From Altibacter sp. HG106 (GTDB lineage: Bacteria > Bacteroidota > Bacteroidia > Flavobacteriales > Flavobacteriaceae): a stretch of DNA of 64,000 nt. Location: positions 310,001 to 374,000 of the forward strand of contig NZ_JAQQTD010000002.1 of the NCBI RefSeq assembly GCF_028561755.1, written 5' to 3'. A program made the position numbers and the translations under genes. The notes under the pieces were generated by a model. The model searched no databases and was not told the origin of the DNA. It was given only the letters and a program-made list of their open reading frames with translations. The first letter of the stretch is position 1, and each line of letters begins with the position of its first letter. This document shows positions 27,106-37,140 of the stretch, one piece after another.

Positions 27106-30100
27106 ATGAGAAAGGTAATTAGTTATTTTATAAAGTATGAAGTGGCGGTCAATGTCTTGATCATCGCCTTCATCATCTTTGGAGTATTGGGTATTTTTCA
27201 GCTGCAATCCTCCTTCTTTCCCTTACAAGACCCGGAGATTATAAACATAAGCATTGCGTATCCAGGAGCAGCGCCGCAAGAGATCGAGGAGGGTGTGGTT
27301 TTAAAAATTGAAGACAACCTAAAAGGTCTCAAAGGAATAGAGCGCGTAACTTCTACTTCCCGGGAAAATGGGGGAAGTATCACTGTTGAGATTGATAGTG
27401 ACGAAGACATCGACGCAATGCTGGCAGAAGTTAAGAATGCCGTAGATCGCGTTCCAAACTTTCCCACCGGGATGGAACCGCTGGTGGTCGCAAAGCAAGA
27501 ACGCATACGGCAAACCATCGATTTTGCGATCAGCGGAGATAATATCGAACTCAGTGCGTTAAAGCAAATTGGCAGACAGGTTGAGAATGATCTACGCGCG
27601 ATGGAGGGCATTTCACAAATTTCGGTTTCGGGATATCCCGAAGAGGAGATTGAGATCGCGGTTCGGGAAAACGATCTGCTGGCGTATAATCTAACGTTTG
27701 CTGAGGTGGCTTCCGCCGTGAGTCAGGCGAATATTTTATCGACCGGTGGAAACATTAAAACCGAAGCCGAAGATTATCTGATTCGGGCCAATAACCGTTC
27801 GTACTATGGAGACGAATTAAACAACCTGGTGGTACGTGCTCAGAATGATGGAACGGTCGTTCGATTACAGGATGTGGCAACCGTTCGCGATCGTTTTTCG
27901 GAAACTCCCAATGCCTCCTATTTCAATGGAAACGTCGCGGTCAATATTGAAATTACCAATACCAATAACGAAGACCTTATTTCCACCGCAGAACAGGTAA
28001 ACGAATACATCGTAGAATTCAATCAAAAATACGATGGGGTACAAATCGATGTGGTTTCAGATTCGTCTATCCGACTCCAACAACGTACGCAGCTCCTATT
28101 AGAGAATGGTGCGGTTGGTATTTTACTCGTGCTTATTTTCTTATCGTTTTTTCTTAATACCCGACTGGCTTTTTGGGTGGCCTTTGGATTGCCTATTGCT
28201 TTCTTGGGGATGTTCATCTTTGCCGCGCAATTTGGTGTGACCATCAATGTGCTATCGCTCTTCGGAATGATTATCGTGATCGGGATTCTGGTGGACGACG
28301 GAATTGTTATTTCAGAAAATATTTACCAACATTACGAACGTGGAAAACCACGTATTCAAGCGGCCATCGACGGTACCATGGAAGTGATGCCGCCCATTCT
28401 GTCGGCTATTATCACCACGGTATTGGCCTTTTCTACCTTTTTGTTTCTCGATGGGCGTATTGGTGACTTTTTTAGTGAAGTCTCTGTAATTGTAATGCTT
28501 ACCCTCATCGTTTCACTCGTGGAAGCCTTGATCATTCTCCCCGCCCATATTGCCCACTCGAAGGCATTGGTGCACGAAGATGAAGTGGATAAAAAGAACA
28601 AAAAGGGCATCGATAAGTTTTTTATGAAACTTAGAGTGTTCAATGAATACGGCGATCGCTTTATGCGCTATTGTCGAGATAATATTTACAGTCCGATGTT
28701 ACGCTTTGCCCTGAAGCAACGGTTCATCACCTTTGCGATTATGCTTGCCTTTATGATCTTAACCATTGGCGCTATGCAAGGTGGTATTATTCGTTCCGCG
28801 TTTTTCCCAAGTATAGCCAGCGACCGGGTGAGTATCGACCTGTTGATGCCGGAAGGTACTAACCCAGCGATCACTGACTCCATCATTACTTATGTAGAAT
28901 CGGCGGCCTGGCGGGTGAATGAAGATTATACCGCACGTCAAACTGACAACAAGCAGGTGGTTGAAAATATTATCAAACGTGTAGGGCCCGGAAACAATAA
29001 AGCGAGCTTACAGGTAAATCTGCTGCCGGGAGAAGAGCGCGATTTTGGTTCTCCTGAAATAACCGCCTCCATTCGGGAAGAAGTAGGAGAGGTGTACGGG
29101 GTAGAGCGACTTACGTTTGGTAGTGGTGGAAACTTTGGCGGGAGTCCGGTGTCTGTCTCGCTCTTAGGAAACAATACGGAAGAACTCAAAGCGGCCAAAA
29201 ATGAGTTGCGATTGAATTTGGAGAACAATTCTATGTTGGCCGATGTTACCGATACCGACCCGGAAGGAATTAAAGAAATTAACATCCGACTCAAAGAAAA
29301 CGCCTATGCGTTAGGACTTAATTTACGCGAAGTGATGAGTCAGGTGCGCGCTGGATTCTTTGGGTTACAAGCGCAACGATTTCAACGAGGCCAGGACGAA
29401 ATTCGGGTATGGGTGCGTTTCGACCGAATTAACAGAGAATCGATTACTGACCTGGATGACATGCGGATTGTTACGCCTACAGGACAGCGTGTGCCCTTTG
29501 CCGAGATTGCCGATTACAATATCGCGAGAGGTGATGAAAGTATAAGTCACTTAAACGGGCTACGAGAGATACAGGTAAATGCGGACATGAAGAACCCAAA
29601 AGATAGCCCCACCGAGGTACTGGCGGAAATTGAAAACTTGGTCATGCCCGAAATACTTTCAAAGTACCCAACGGTAACGGCCTTGTATGAAGGACAGAAT
29701 AGGGAGGCGTTGAAATTACAACGTTCGGCAAACACCGTAGTGCCTATAGTCATCTTTTTGATCTATGTGGTGATTGCGTTTACTTTCCGAAGCTATAGTC
29801 AGCCGCTCTTATTGATACTCATGATACCGTTTAGCTTTATCGCGGTGGCCTGGGGTCACTGGATTCATGATTTCCCTATCAATATCCTTTCAGCCTTAGG
29901 AATTATCGCTTTGGTTGGAATTATGGTGAACGACGGACTCGTACTTATCGGAAAATTCAACACCTACCTCAAGGAAGGGATGAAATTTGATGAAGCCTTG
30001 TATGAAGCCGGAAGAACACGTTTCAGAGCGATCTTTTTAACCTCCTTGACGACGATTGCAGGGATTGCACCCTTGCTCCTGGAAAAGAGCAGACAGGCCC

Positions 30101-30303
30101 AATTCTTAAAGCCGATGGCCATCTCTATTGCCTACGGAATTGGAATTGCGACCATTCTCACCCTCATCATCCTACCCTTGTTATTGAGCTTTACCAACAG
30201 CGTAAAAACAGGTAGTAAATGGTTGCTTACGGGGAACAAAATTGATAAAGAAGAAGTAGAACGCGCCATCAAAGAACAGAAAGAACAGCATGAAGCAGCT
30301 TAA
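27106..30303 (+). CDS. RND-family efflux pump permease (AcrB-like)
   Basis: A 1065-residue inner-membrane proton-driven transporter of the HAE-type RND family: an N-terminal helix (VAVNVLIIAFIIFGVLGI), a periplasmic porter domain, helix cluster with the acidic pair in VIGILVDDGIVISENIY (residues about 395-411), and a second repeat with LVGIMVNDGLVLIGKFNTYL, where Asn replaces one Asp. The start at ATG 27106 is one base after the adaptor stop codon; a further upstream in-frame start lies inside the adaptor gene. Substrate not predictable. Confidence 0.94.
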   Translation: MRKVISYFIKYEVAVNVLIIAFIIFGVLGIFQLQSSFFPLQDPEIINISIAYPGAAPQEIEEGVVLKIEDNLKGLKGIERVTSTSRENGGSITVEIDSDEDIDAMLAEVKNAVDRVPNFPTGMEPLVVAKQERIRQTIDFAISGDNIELSALKQIGRQVENDLRAMEGISQISVSGYPEEEIEIAVRENDLLAYNLTFAEVASAVSQANILSTGGNIKTEAEDYLIRANNRSYYGDELNNLVVRAQNDGTVVRLQDVATVRDRFSETPNASYFNGNVAVNIEITNTNNEDLISTAEQVNEYIVEFNQKYDGVQIDVVSDSSIRLQQRTQLLLENGAVGILLVLIFLSFFLNTRLAFWVAFGLPIAFLGMFIFAAQFGVTINVLSLFGMIIVIGILVDDGIVISENIYQHYERGKPRIQAAIDGTMEVMPPILSAIITTVLAFSTFLFLDGRIGDFFSEVSVIVMLTLIVSLVEALIILPAHIAHSKALVHEDEVDKKNKKGIDKFFMKLRVFNEYGDRFMRYCRDNIYSPMLRFALKQRFITFAIMLAFMILTIGAMQGGIIRSAFFPSIASDRVSIDLLMPEGTNPAITDSIITYVESAAWRVNEDYTARQTDNKQVVENIIKRVGPGNNKASLQVNLLPGEERDFGSPEITASIREEVGEVYGVERLTFGSGGNFGGSPVSVSLLGNNTEELKAAKNELRLNLENNSMLADVTDTDPEGIKEINIRLKENAYALGLNLREVMSQVRAGFFGLQAQRFQRGQDEIRVWVRFDRINRESITDLDDMRIVTPTGQRVPFAEIADYNIARGDESISHLNGLREIQVNADMKNPKDSPTEVLAEIENLVMPEILSKYPTVTALYEGQNREALKLQRSANTVVPIVIFLIYVVIAFTFRSYSQPLLLILMIPFSFIAVAWGHWIHDFPINILSALGIIALVGIMVNDGLVLIGKFNTYLKEGMKFDEALYEAGRTRFRAIFLTSLTTIAGIAPLLLEKSRQAQFLKPMAISIAYGIGIATILTLIILPLLLSFTNSVKTGSKWLLTGNKIDKEEVERAIKEQKEQHEAA

Positions 30304-31615
30304 GCATGCCTTACTTATTGTAGGAATTCTCTTCTCGAGTTATAGCATAGGGCAAGTGGGCCCGGTGCTTTCTAAAGAGGAAGCGATTGAAGAGACCCTT
30401 TCCAATAACTTTGGAATAGAAATAGCGGGTAACGACCTTGAAATAGCAGATAATAATCAAGGTATTCTCAATTCAGGATACCTACCTCGACTCACTGGAA
30501 ATGCCGGAGCCAATTACAATGTGGAAGACCAGGAGGTGGTACTTCGAGACGGGTCGGAAAATAATGTCGAGGGTGCGGAAACCGAGCGTTACAACGCGTC
30601 TTTGAACCTGAACTATACGTTATTTGATGGATTGGGAAGGTGGTACACCTACAAGCGCTTAAAAGAGGAATATAACCTCACAGAATTACAAGTACGGCAG
30701 ACCATAGAAACCACTACATTGCAGCTCTTTTCGGTGTATTATGAGGTCGCCAGAATTACCGAAAATGTGGCCGTGTTAAAGCAAACCTATAACAATACAC
30801 GCGATCGATTAACGCGTGCGGAGTACAGTTTTGAATACGGACAGGTAAATAAATTGGAGGTGCTTAATGCCGAAGTCGACCTGGTTACCGATAGCATTAA
30901 CTTAATGAACGCTCGTCAACAGTTGCGCAATACCAAGCGCGATCTTACGGTGGTGTTAAATAGCGATCTGGATCGTAATTTTGAAGTGGATACCACGGTG
31001 TCCTTTATCGGAGAATTGCAACTTGAAAATTTCGTTCGAACTGCCGACACGAACAATGTTCGTTTACTTCAGGCGCAAAAGAATATTTCTATTACCAATT
31101 ATGATTATAAGGCCAGTAGATCAATATTCTTACCAACCATTGGTTTAAGCGGGTCTTACGGTTGGAATCAAGGTAATTTTCCGGTAACCAGCTTTGCCAC
31201 GAGCAGCACCACCACTGGGTATTCTGCGGGGGTCAGTTTGACGTGGAATTTGTTTGATGGCGGAAGTGGTATTACCAATGTGAAGAATCTTCGTATTCAG
31301 CAAGATTCTCAGGAGTTGTTGTTGCAGCAGATCACGCTCGAGGTGAATAGAGATATTGCCAATGCTCAAGGAAATTATGAGAACCTCTTAGAGGTATTTC
31401 GACTGCAAGAACAAAATGTTACGACGGCGCAAAATAATTATGACCGCTCGCAAGAACGCTACAAACTAGGGCAAATCACTTCCGTAGAACTAAGACAGGC
31501 ACAAATCAACTTGCTCAATGCGAAGACCAATAAGAATTTGGCAAAATACGAAGCGAAATTGGCAGAATTAGAATTACTGCAACTTACCGGACAACTGCTG
31601 AACGTTGATTTTTAA
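30290..31615 (+). CDS. TolC-family outer-membrane efflux protein
   Basis: A 441-residue outer-membrane channel with signal peptide (ILFSSYSIGQ). The two internal repeats typical of TolC are visible: an early SKEEAIEETLSNNFGIEIAGNDLEIADNN-like helix start and a second half with KNLRIQQDSQELLLQQITLEV and AQNNYDRSQERYKLGQITSVELRQAQ near the C-terminus. It overlaps the RND pump gene by 14 bases, completing an adaptor-pump-channel operon. Confidence 0.93.
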   Translation: MKQLKHALLIVGILFSSYSIGQVGPVLSKEEAIEETLSNNFGIEIAGNDLEIADNNQGILNSGYLPRLTGNAGANYNVEDQEVVLRDGSENNVEGAETERYNASLNLNYTLFDGLGRWYTYKRLKEEYNLTELQVRQTIETTTLQLFSVYYEVARITENVAVLKQTYNNTRDRLTRAEYSFEYGQVNKLEVLNAEVDLVTDSINLMNARQQLRNTKRDLTVVLNSDLDRNFEVDTTVSFIGELQLENFVRTADTNNVRLLQAQKNISITNYDYKASRSIFLPTIGLSGSYGWNQGNFPVTSFATSSTTTGYSAGVSLTWNLFDGGSGITNVKNLRIQQDSQELLLQQITLEVNRDIANAQGNYENLLEVFRLQEQNVTTAQNNYDRSQERYKLGQITSVELRQAQINLLNAKTNKNLAKYEAKLAELELLQLTGQLLNVDF

Positions 31616-31718
31616 GCGCTTGCCTTAGGAAAAATCCCCTTTCAATTTGGTGGGAAAGCCTTCTGTAATCATGGAAACTTTGGTTACTTTTCAACTGTAT
31701 CAATCGTTACGTGACATT

Positions 31719-33443
31719 ATGGAGGATAAGAATACCGTTAAATTATGCATTACCATGGCTGGAGCTGTTTCGGCAGGCGCCTATACAGCGGGCGTTCTGG
31801 ACTATCTATTAGATACCCTAGCCCTCTGGGAAGCGGCTAAGGAGAAAAACCGAAAATTGGGCCCCAGTGACCCAAACTACGACCACAGTATTCCGATGCA
31901 TCAGGTAGAAATAGACGTTCTGAGCGGCTCTTCTGCCGGAGGAATTTCATGTACGCTGATGCTCCTGGCACTGGCGGATAAAAAATACCGCAGTTTCGGC
32001 AGTAGAAACGAACTGGGAGAAAACAATGTGTTTTATCAAAGTTGGGTGCATATGGCCGATGATGAACAGAGCGATACCCTCGATAAATTGTTAAAAGTAG
32101 ATGACCTAAAACAGTACAAAGCGGTTCATTCACTGCTCAACACCCTTCCAATCGAAGAAATAGCCGATAATGCCTTACAGGTGAAAGAACCTAGAGTGTT
32201 GCCCAAATTTGCTTCCGATAGTCTGGATGTTATTCTTACGACAACCAACTTACGCGGTCTCAATTTTCAAGTAAATTTTGATCAATTAGACCGCTCCGGT
32301 TCCAAAGGAACGATCATTACCAATCACGGTGGATTTTTCCGCTACAAGCTCACTAATGAAAAATTCAAGGTGGGAATTCCTGAATCAAAAGAAGAGCTTT
32401 ATTACGTGTTAGACCTTCAAGATGAAAAACATATCAATTATCTGAAAAATGCGACCCTGAGCACGGCCGCTTTTCCGGTGGGACTAGAATCGCGGGAGAT
32501 GAAGGTAGCTTCCGAGTACATTCAGCGCTACCCAAAGTACCTCTTCAACGAGAGTGCCGGAATAACCGCCTTACTTCCCGATGGTGATACCTATAGCTTC
32601 ACTTCGGTAGATGGTGGTGTTATTAATAATGAGCCTTATGGAATTGGGCTGCGAATATTGAAGGAAAAGAATCCCGAGCATTGCAAAAATGAAAAGTATG
32701 CGGTCATCATGGTGGATCCCTTTCCCAATAAGGATCGGGATGTGGCGTACACAGGCAAAGGTATCTTTGCAACCTTATCAGGCTTGTTTAAGGCGCTTCG
32801 GAATCAAGTGATGTTCAACCAAGATGGTATTATTGATGCCCTCGATACGAACGACCGTACCAAGTTCTTAATTGAACCCATCCGAAAAGTAGAGAAAAAC
32901 GGGGCATGGGTACGTCCTAAAAGTGACCTGGCAAGTGCGCCCATTGCGGGATTTGCCGGGTTTATTAATAGTGACTTCCGAAAACACGACTTTCAGCTGG
33001 GTCGCAAAAACTGCCAGAATTTCTTACGGTATCACTTTGCCGTGGCTCAAGAAAATACCGAAAAGCGTCTAAGTGTTACCCTGCCGGAGGAGGCTATAAA
33101 GCGTTTCGAATTTGCGTTGCCTCCACGAGACCCTAACGGGAAAAAGTACTTTCCGTTTATTCCGGACCTTCGGGTAAAGTGTAATTTCGACGAGCAACTG
33201 GATGTAGCTGCTTTTGGAGAAGATGCCAAAATCAATTTATTTGCCTACCCTAAAGTGTCGTTCAGGGAGTTCGAGAAACGCTACAAGAAAAAAATAAAAA
33301 ACCGAATCGGCTATTTAGTGAAATATATGGTGAATAGTTCGGTGCTTTCTGGGCTGGCCAATTTCTTTTACGCCAAACGGGCCGGCTATCGGTTCGTAAA
33401 AGAAAACCTGGAGCAGGAACTCCGGGACAATGAATTACTGTAG
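31719..33443 (+). CDS. Patatin-like phospholipase family protein
   Basis: A 574-residue protein whose N-terminus MEDKNTVKLCITMAGAVSAG leads into a glycine-rich oxyanion region (AGAVSAGAYTAGVLDYLL). The nucleophile elbow is VLSGSSAGGISC (GxSxG), and the aspartate of the Ser-Asp dyad is in TSVDGGVINNEPYG. This is the patatin fold, a lipid acyl hydrolase. No signal peptide, so it should be cytoplasmic or membrane-associated. Start uncertain: in-frame codons also exist at 31671 and 31647; 31719 is the last before the conserved part and follows a weak -7-like TACTTTTC. Confidence 0.85.
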   Translation: MEDKNTVKLCITMAGAVSAGAYTAGVLDYLLDTLALWEAAKEKNRKLGPSDPNYDHSIPMHQVEIDVLSGSSAGGISCTLMLLALADKKYRSFGSRNELGENNVFYQSWVHMADDEQSDTLDKLLKVDDLKQYKAVHSLLNTLPIEEIADNALQVKEPRVLPKFASDSLDVILTTTNLRGLNFQVNFDQLDRSGSKGTIITNHGGFFRYKLTNEKFKVGIPESKEELYYVLDLQDEKHINYLKNATLSTAAFPVGLESREMKVASEYIQRYPKYLFNESAGITALLPDGDTYSFTSVDGGVINNEPYGIGLRILKEKNPEHCKNEKYAVIMVDPFPNKDRDVAYTGKGIFATLSGLFKALRNQVMFNQDGIIDALDTNDRTKFLIEPIRKVEKNGAWVRPKSDLASAPIAGFAGFINSDFRKHDFQLGRKNCQNFLRYHFAVAQENTEKRLSVTLPEEAIKRFEFALPPRDPNGKKYFPFIPDLRVKCNFDEQLDVAAFGEDAKINLFAYPKVSFREFEKRYKKKIKNRIGYLVKYMVNSSVLSGLANFFYAKRAGYRFVKENLEQELRDNELL

Positions 33444-33448
33444 TTAAA

Positions 33449-33631
33449 ATGATAGAACACTTTTTTCAATGTCCCCATTGCTGGGAACCCATATCCATGT
33501 TGGTTGATGTTTCTGTATCGCAGCAAACCTATATTGAAGATTGTGAGGTGTGTTGCAATCCTATTCAAATTCATGTGCATTGTCAGGGAGGTGCTATTGA
33601 ATCGTTTGAAGCGCATAGTATCGAGCAATAA
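33449..33631 (+). CDS. CPXCG motif-containing cysteine-rich protein
   Basis: A 60-residue zinc-ribbon-like protein. FQCPHCWEPISMLVD and YIEDCEVCCNPIQI give two Cys pairs (CPHC at residues 8-11 and CEVC at about 32-35) as in the CPXCG family; the second Cys pair is extended by one Cys. Function unknown. It lies 5 bases after the patatin gene. Confidence 0.85.
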   Translation: MIEHFFQCPHCWEPISMLVDVSVSQQTYIEDCEVCCNPIQIHVHCQGGAIESFEAHSIEQ

Positions 33632-33636
33632 TTTTG
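33629..33636 (+). promoter_or_regulatory. -7 box TAATTTTG
   Basis: Full TAnnTTTG match overlapping the stop of the CPXCG gene, 26 bases before ATG 33663. It decides the start of the next gene. Confidence 0.5.
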
Positions 33637-33662
33637 TACCTTGTATTGATAAAGAGCGACTT

Positions 33663-34028
33663 ATGATCTCCAGTTTCAGTTTTTCGGACAATACCGTTGG
33701 CTTTTTGATCGAAGGTAAATTTACTTCCGAACAAGGAGACAAGTTACAACGTCTCATCGTCAACAAGCTGGAAACCTTTCCGAAGATCAACCTCTATCTG
33801 GAAGACGCTTACATTGATGGCTTCTCTTTACAGGCGGTATTCGATAATGTATTGTTCAAATTCAATCACGCCAAGAGTTTTCATAAGATCGCCCTGGTGA
33901 CCAATCGCAATTGGATTCATCTCTGCGGAAAGATTGACGACTTCATCATGGAAGGCGAAGTACGATCCTTTCCTACCGAACAGCGCTTAAAAGCCATGTC
34001 TTGGATTGCCGAAGCTCCCATAGATTAG
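33663..34028 (+). CDS. SpoIIAA/STAS-like domain protein
   Basis: A 121-residue soluble protein starting MISSFSFSDNTVGFLIEGKF. The alternation of strands and helices, with the phrase EGKFTSEQGDKLQRLIVNKLE and KINLYLEDAYIDGFSLQAVF, matches the SpoIIAA-like (CRAL-TRIO lipid-binding or STAS-like) small-domain family. Function unknown. The frame is open upstream to 33504, but that part overlaps the CPXCG gene and a -7 box; hence the later start. It converges with the next minus-strand gene, one base apart. Confidence 0.75.
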   Translation: MISSFSFSDNTVGFLIEGKFTSEQGDKLQRLIVNKLETFPKINLYLEDAYIDGFSLQAVFDNVLFKFNHAKSFHKIALVTNRNWIHLCGKIDDFIMEGEVRSFPTEQRLKAMSWIAEAPID

Positions 34029-34029
34029 C

Positions 34030-35568
34030 CTAGTCGTCATCGTCGTTGTGATCTAAGATAGCCTTCCGAAGCCCGGCCATGATATTGATCCAGATATAAT
34101 TAAAAGCAGATTTGTTCTTAACGCGCGCGGTGGTTGCCTTCCCTTCCTTAAAATTGTCTTCTTCATCGCTCGATTCTTTATTGACCACCGCATTCGCCAA
34201 TAAATTGGTAATTTCTTTGGTGTCTCGGCCTTCCTCTTCTAACATGCGAATCCTAAAGTTCTTAAAATTGGTTTTCAGGTTGATGTGGCCTTGGTCATCG
34301 TCGCCAGTAATGGTAAAGTAGGTCTTATTGATACGTCCCTCTAAGGCCATACGGGAGGAAGGAATGGTAAAGCTGTTCATCACTTGCGACTGGAACGCTC
34401 CGGCTTCACATTCAAAGGTAAATCGGTCTAAGGTATCTTGTACGCGAAACGTCCAAAGGGCGTCGATTGAGGTATTTTTAAAAATATGGGTGGTGACGTC
34501 TATGCGGGTTTGCGTACTGTCTGGGTAGGTGTTGCCTACATTGGCGATAGCTGCTTGAAAGTTAGAGAACGTAACTTCTCCCGGAGGTTCGGAGGTCGTT
34601 ATTTTCTCACGATATATTAATTTCAAATTTTCCACATCAACCGAATCTATTCCTAGCGGAAACGACAGCTCCCGAAGAAGTTGGCCGAACATGGGCTTAA
34701 AGCTGGTATCGTCGGGCAAACGTTTATCACGATAGATTTTGATGTCCGGTTGCGACAATCGCAAAGACCGGGCATACACACCCCAGGAAGTCGCTTGATG
34801 TCGTGCCTTAAATCCGTTGAAGGTCAATTTCGGAATCACAATATCGTAATGGTCTTTTTCTTTTGGAGAGGCCTTGGACAAGTCAGCTTCCGAACCTTGC
34901 GTAGTGATCCGAAATTCGTCCAAACGCAATTGCGCGTCTTCTAACTGAATATTGTTCAGGGTAAGTTGGTCAAAAGCATTGAGTTGCACAAACAACGAAT
35001 CGGAAGAAAATGAAACTTCGTCGTACGAGGGAATCTTCTTTTGAATGGGAGCTATGTTATTAATCGCTGCGGAAACATTGGCGAGGTACATTTTGAGGCT
35101 ATCGGCTTCCTGCAACACCTCAATAGTGGCATTGTTCAGTTGAACGTTCTTAATCTGAAAGGTTTTAGTTGACTTCTTTTTTCCAGAATCTGAGGTAGGG
35201 AATGAGCGGGCCGAATAATATTGAAGTTGTGGTTGGTCCAATCGGAGGTTTTTGATGCGAATGGCATCCTTAACGAGGTACCCCCAATAGTCAATACCCT
35301 GAAGTCGCACCTTTTCTAGAGAAACCTTTAAAACGGGCTGAGCGGCACTATCGTTTATGCGCAAGGTGGGTTGTTGAAGTGCATACGTTGCAGTCCACAG
35401 ATTAAACTCACTTTTTTGATATTCTAATGCATATTCGTTAGGAAGTGCTTCTGAAATGGCGGCATCAATTTTAGCACGGATCACAACCGTTCCGATGCCA
35501 TAGCCAAGTAAAAAGATCAGAAGTAAGATTCCCGCTGTGAGAAGCAGGCGTTTGCGTGTTTTTGACAT
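34030..35568 (-). CDS. Large membrane-anchored protein of unknown function (AsmA/DUF748-like layout)
   Basis: A 512-residue protein starting MSKTRKRLLLTAGILLLIFL, one N-terminal transmembrane anchor, then an all-beta-looking periplasmic region with recurring phrases of the type V.L.N.T.EV or IKNLRLDQPQLQYY. Such repeated amphipathic strands resemble AsmA/DUF748 proteins of the inner membrane that span toward the outer membrane. The C-terminus is helical and acidic (IMAGLRKAILDHNDDDD). The assignment is by pattern only. The start lies six codons inside the longest frame. Confidence 0.65.
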   Translation of the reverse strand: MSKTRKRLLLTAGILLLIFLLGYGIGTVVIRAKIDAAISEALPNEYALEYQKSEFNLWTATYALQQPTLRINDSAAQPVLKVSLEKVRLQGIDYWGYLVKDAIRIKNLRLDQPQLQYYSARSFPTSDSGKKKSTKTFQIKNVQLNNATIEVLQEADSLKMYLANVSAAINNIAPIQKKIPSYDEVSFSSDSLFVQLNAFDQLTLNNIQLEDAQLRLDEFRITTQGSEADLSKASPKEKDHYDIVIPKLTFNGFKARHQATSWGVYARSLRLSQPDIKIYRDKRLPDDTSFKPMFGQLLRELSFPLGIDSVDVENLKLIYREKITTSEPPGEVTFSNFQAAIANVGNTYPDSTQTRIDVTTHIFKNTSIDALWTFRVQDTLDRFTFECEAGAFQSQVMNSFTIPSSRMALEGRINKTYFTITGDDDQGHINLKTNFKNFRIRMLEEEGRDTKEITNLLANAVVNKESSDEEDNFKEGKATTARVKNKSAFNYIWINIMAGLRKAILDHNDDDD

Positions 35569-35643
35569 ATAATTAAAAATAAACAATCCATGACTACTCC
35601 AAAAAAGTTTGTGAGAAACTGTTAAATTTCGCTGGTATTTGAC

Positions 35644-35673
35644 TTGTCAGAATTAAAAATGATTGTATCTTTG
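35644..35673 (+). promoter_or_regulatory. Consensus promoter of the initiator tRNA gene
   Basis: TTG at 35644-35646, a 19-base spacer, TATCTTTG at 35666-35673. Both elements match the Bacteroidota consensus, and the tRNA begins 11 bases later. Confidence 0.65.
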
Positions 35674-35683
35674 CCTTCCACAT

Positions 35684-35756
<73 letters not shown>

Positions 35757-35762
35757 CGAAGG

Positions 35763-35791
35763 AAAACTCCTCAGAAATGAGGAGTTTTTTT
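35763..35791 (+). terminator. Rho-independent terminator after tRNA-fMet
   Basis: Arms AAAACTCCTCA (35763-35773) and TGAGGAGTTTT (35778-35788), loop GAAA, T-run through 35791. Shows that the tRNA is a single-gene transcript. Confidence 0.85.
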
Positions 35792-35950
35792 ATGGAAGAA
35801 TATGTAGTATATATATTGGATTCTGAAACGGCTGGAAAAGTCTATACAGGTTTCACTTCAAACCTGATTTCTAGGATGCTTTCTCATAACAAGTTGGGTA
35901 AAGGTTGGACGGTAAGGTATGGGTCTTGGTGGCTTTTTACATTCGTTTAG
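35792..35950 (+). pseudogene. Truncated GIY-YIG nuclease domain remnant
   Basis: ATG 35792 to TAG 35950, 52 residues. MEEYVVYILDSETAGKVYTG then FTSNLISRMLSHNKLGKGWT matches the front half of small Bacteroidota GIY-YIG proteins (the VYIL and VYTG pair, the Arg of LISRM, and the SHN stretch), which are usually about 80-100 residues. After YGSWWLFTFV the frame stops, and the expected C-terminal half with the catalytic Glu is absent. The ATG directly abuts the tRNA terminator and no promoter is apparent. Probably a decayed gene. Confidence 0.6.
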
Positions 35951-36016
35951 GGGTAAATCTAGCTGCGATACTGGAAAATAGAAGAACCATCGAGGCATGC
36001 TGAAGACGACAACTTC

Positions 36017-36892
36017 TTACTTCTGTCCTTTCTTAAACCCATAGGTGTTTTGACGAACAAAATCTTTGGGAAAGGCGTCATCTCCGGGAAACCCTAATTC
36101 GATCGTCCCGCTATCTTCCGGAATATAATGGGTCTTGAAGAGATAGTCCCACAGGCTTAAACTAATCCCGAAATTGACGCCATAGGTGCCTTTCGGCAGC
36201 TCATACGCGTGATGATACAGGTGCATGACAGGGTTATTAAAAATGTATTTGAGCGGCCCCCAGGTAATTTTGATGTTCGCATGATTAAAATGTCCGATGG
36301 TAATGGCCAAAAAGTGGACGATAAACGCTTGCGCGGGCTCAAAGCCAAACAAAATCATTACCCCGAACGTTTTCAAGGGCTTGTAGAGAATGTTTTCCAT
36401 CCAGTGGTACCGCAAATGTGCCGCGAAACCCATTTCTTTCACGCTGTGATGCACTTTATGATACTTCCACAAAAATGAATATTTATGAAGCAACACATGT
36501 GTAAACCATTGAACAAAGTCTAACACGACAAAGAAGACCAACAATTGCAACCACATAGGCCATTCCGAAGGATCAAAAAGGGCTAACGTGTCCTCTTGGA
36601 TTCCCAAATCCTCAAATCCCAACTGCAAGAGTTTGTAAATACCACTGATAGCAATCGCAAAGAGGAAGAAATTAAAAAACATGTAGAAGGCGTCCAGCCA
36701 AAAATCTTGGCGGAATATCGCTTGCTCCTTTCGCCAGGGGAAAATAATTTCCAAACCCCAAATGACGAGGGAGATCACAATCAATCCCCAAAAGTAATTG
36801 GTATACCAGGGAACATTGAAGAGTATTGAGTTCCAGGTCCAATCCAGCGTGTTCAAAAACGCTTCCAAAAAGCCATTCACGTACCGCTCCAT
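36017..36892 (-). CDS. Fatty acid hydroxylase / sterol desaturase family protein
   Basis: A 291-residue membrane protein with about four helices and the eight-histidine di-iron signature of the superfamily: DFVQWFTHVLLHKY, KYHKVHHSV, the HFNHANI stretch and MHLYHHAYELP. These enzymes use O2 and a di-iron centre to hydroxylate or desaturate lipid chains in the membrane. The start at ATG 36892 (MERYVNGFLEAFLN) is chosen since 64 further in-frame codons upstream are not conserved-looking. The lipid substrate is unknown. Confidence 0.87.
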   Translation of the reverse strand: MERYVNGFLEAFLNTLDWTWNSILFNVPWYTNYFWGLIVISLVIWGLEIIFPWRKEQAIFRQDFWLDAFYMFFNFFLFAIAISGIYKLLQLGFEDLGIQEDTLALFDPSEWPMWLQLLVFFVVLDFVQWFTHVLLHKYSFLWKYHKVHHSVKEMGFAAHLRYHWMENILYKPLKTFGVMILFGFEPAQAFIVHFLAITIGHFNHANIKITWGPLKYIFNNPVMHLYHHAYELPKGTYGVNFGISLSLWDYLFKTHYIPEDSGTIELGFPGDDAFPKDFVRQNTYGFKKGQK

Positions 36893-37140
36893 GGGTGTTA
36901 TTTTTAATTTAAAAGTGCCCGCCCTTGGTCGAATTATTGAAGGGCACATTACACGAATAGTGTTCCAAAAGTGCGATAAGATATGGATTAATACAACCTT
37001 TTCTTCGGAAATCCTTCCACGGTGTGCTGTGTAACTATGGTTACTGTTTTGGAAAGATAGCATGTGTATCTTTACGCTATTCACAATGCTTCGGAAGCGA
37101 GATCCTTGAGTATGTTTCAGAGGCCTAAAAAATTCACATC

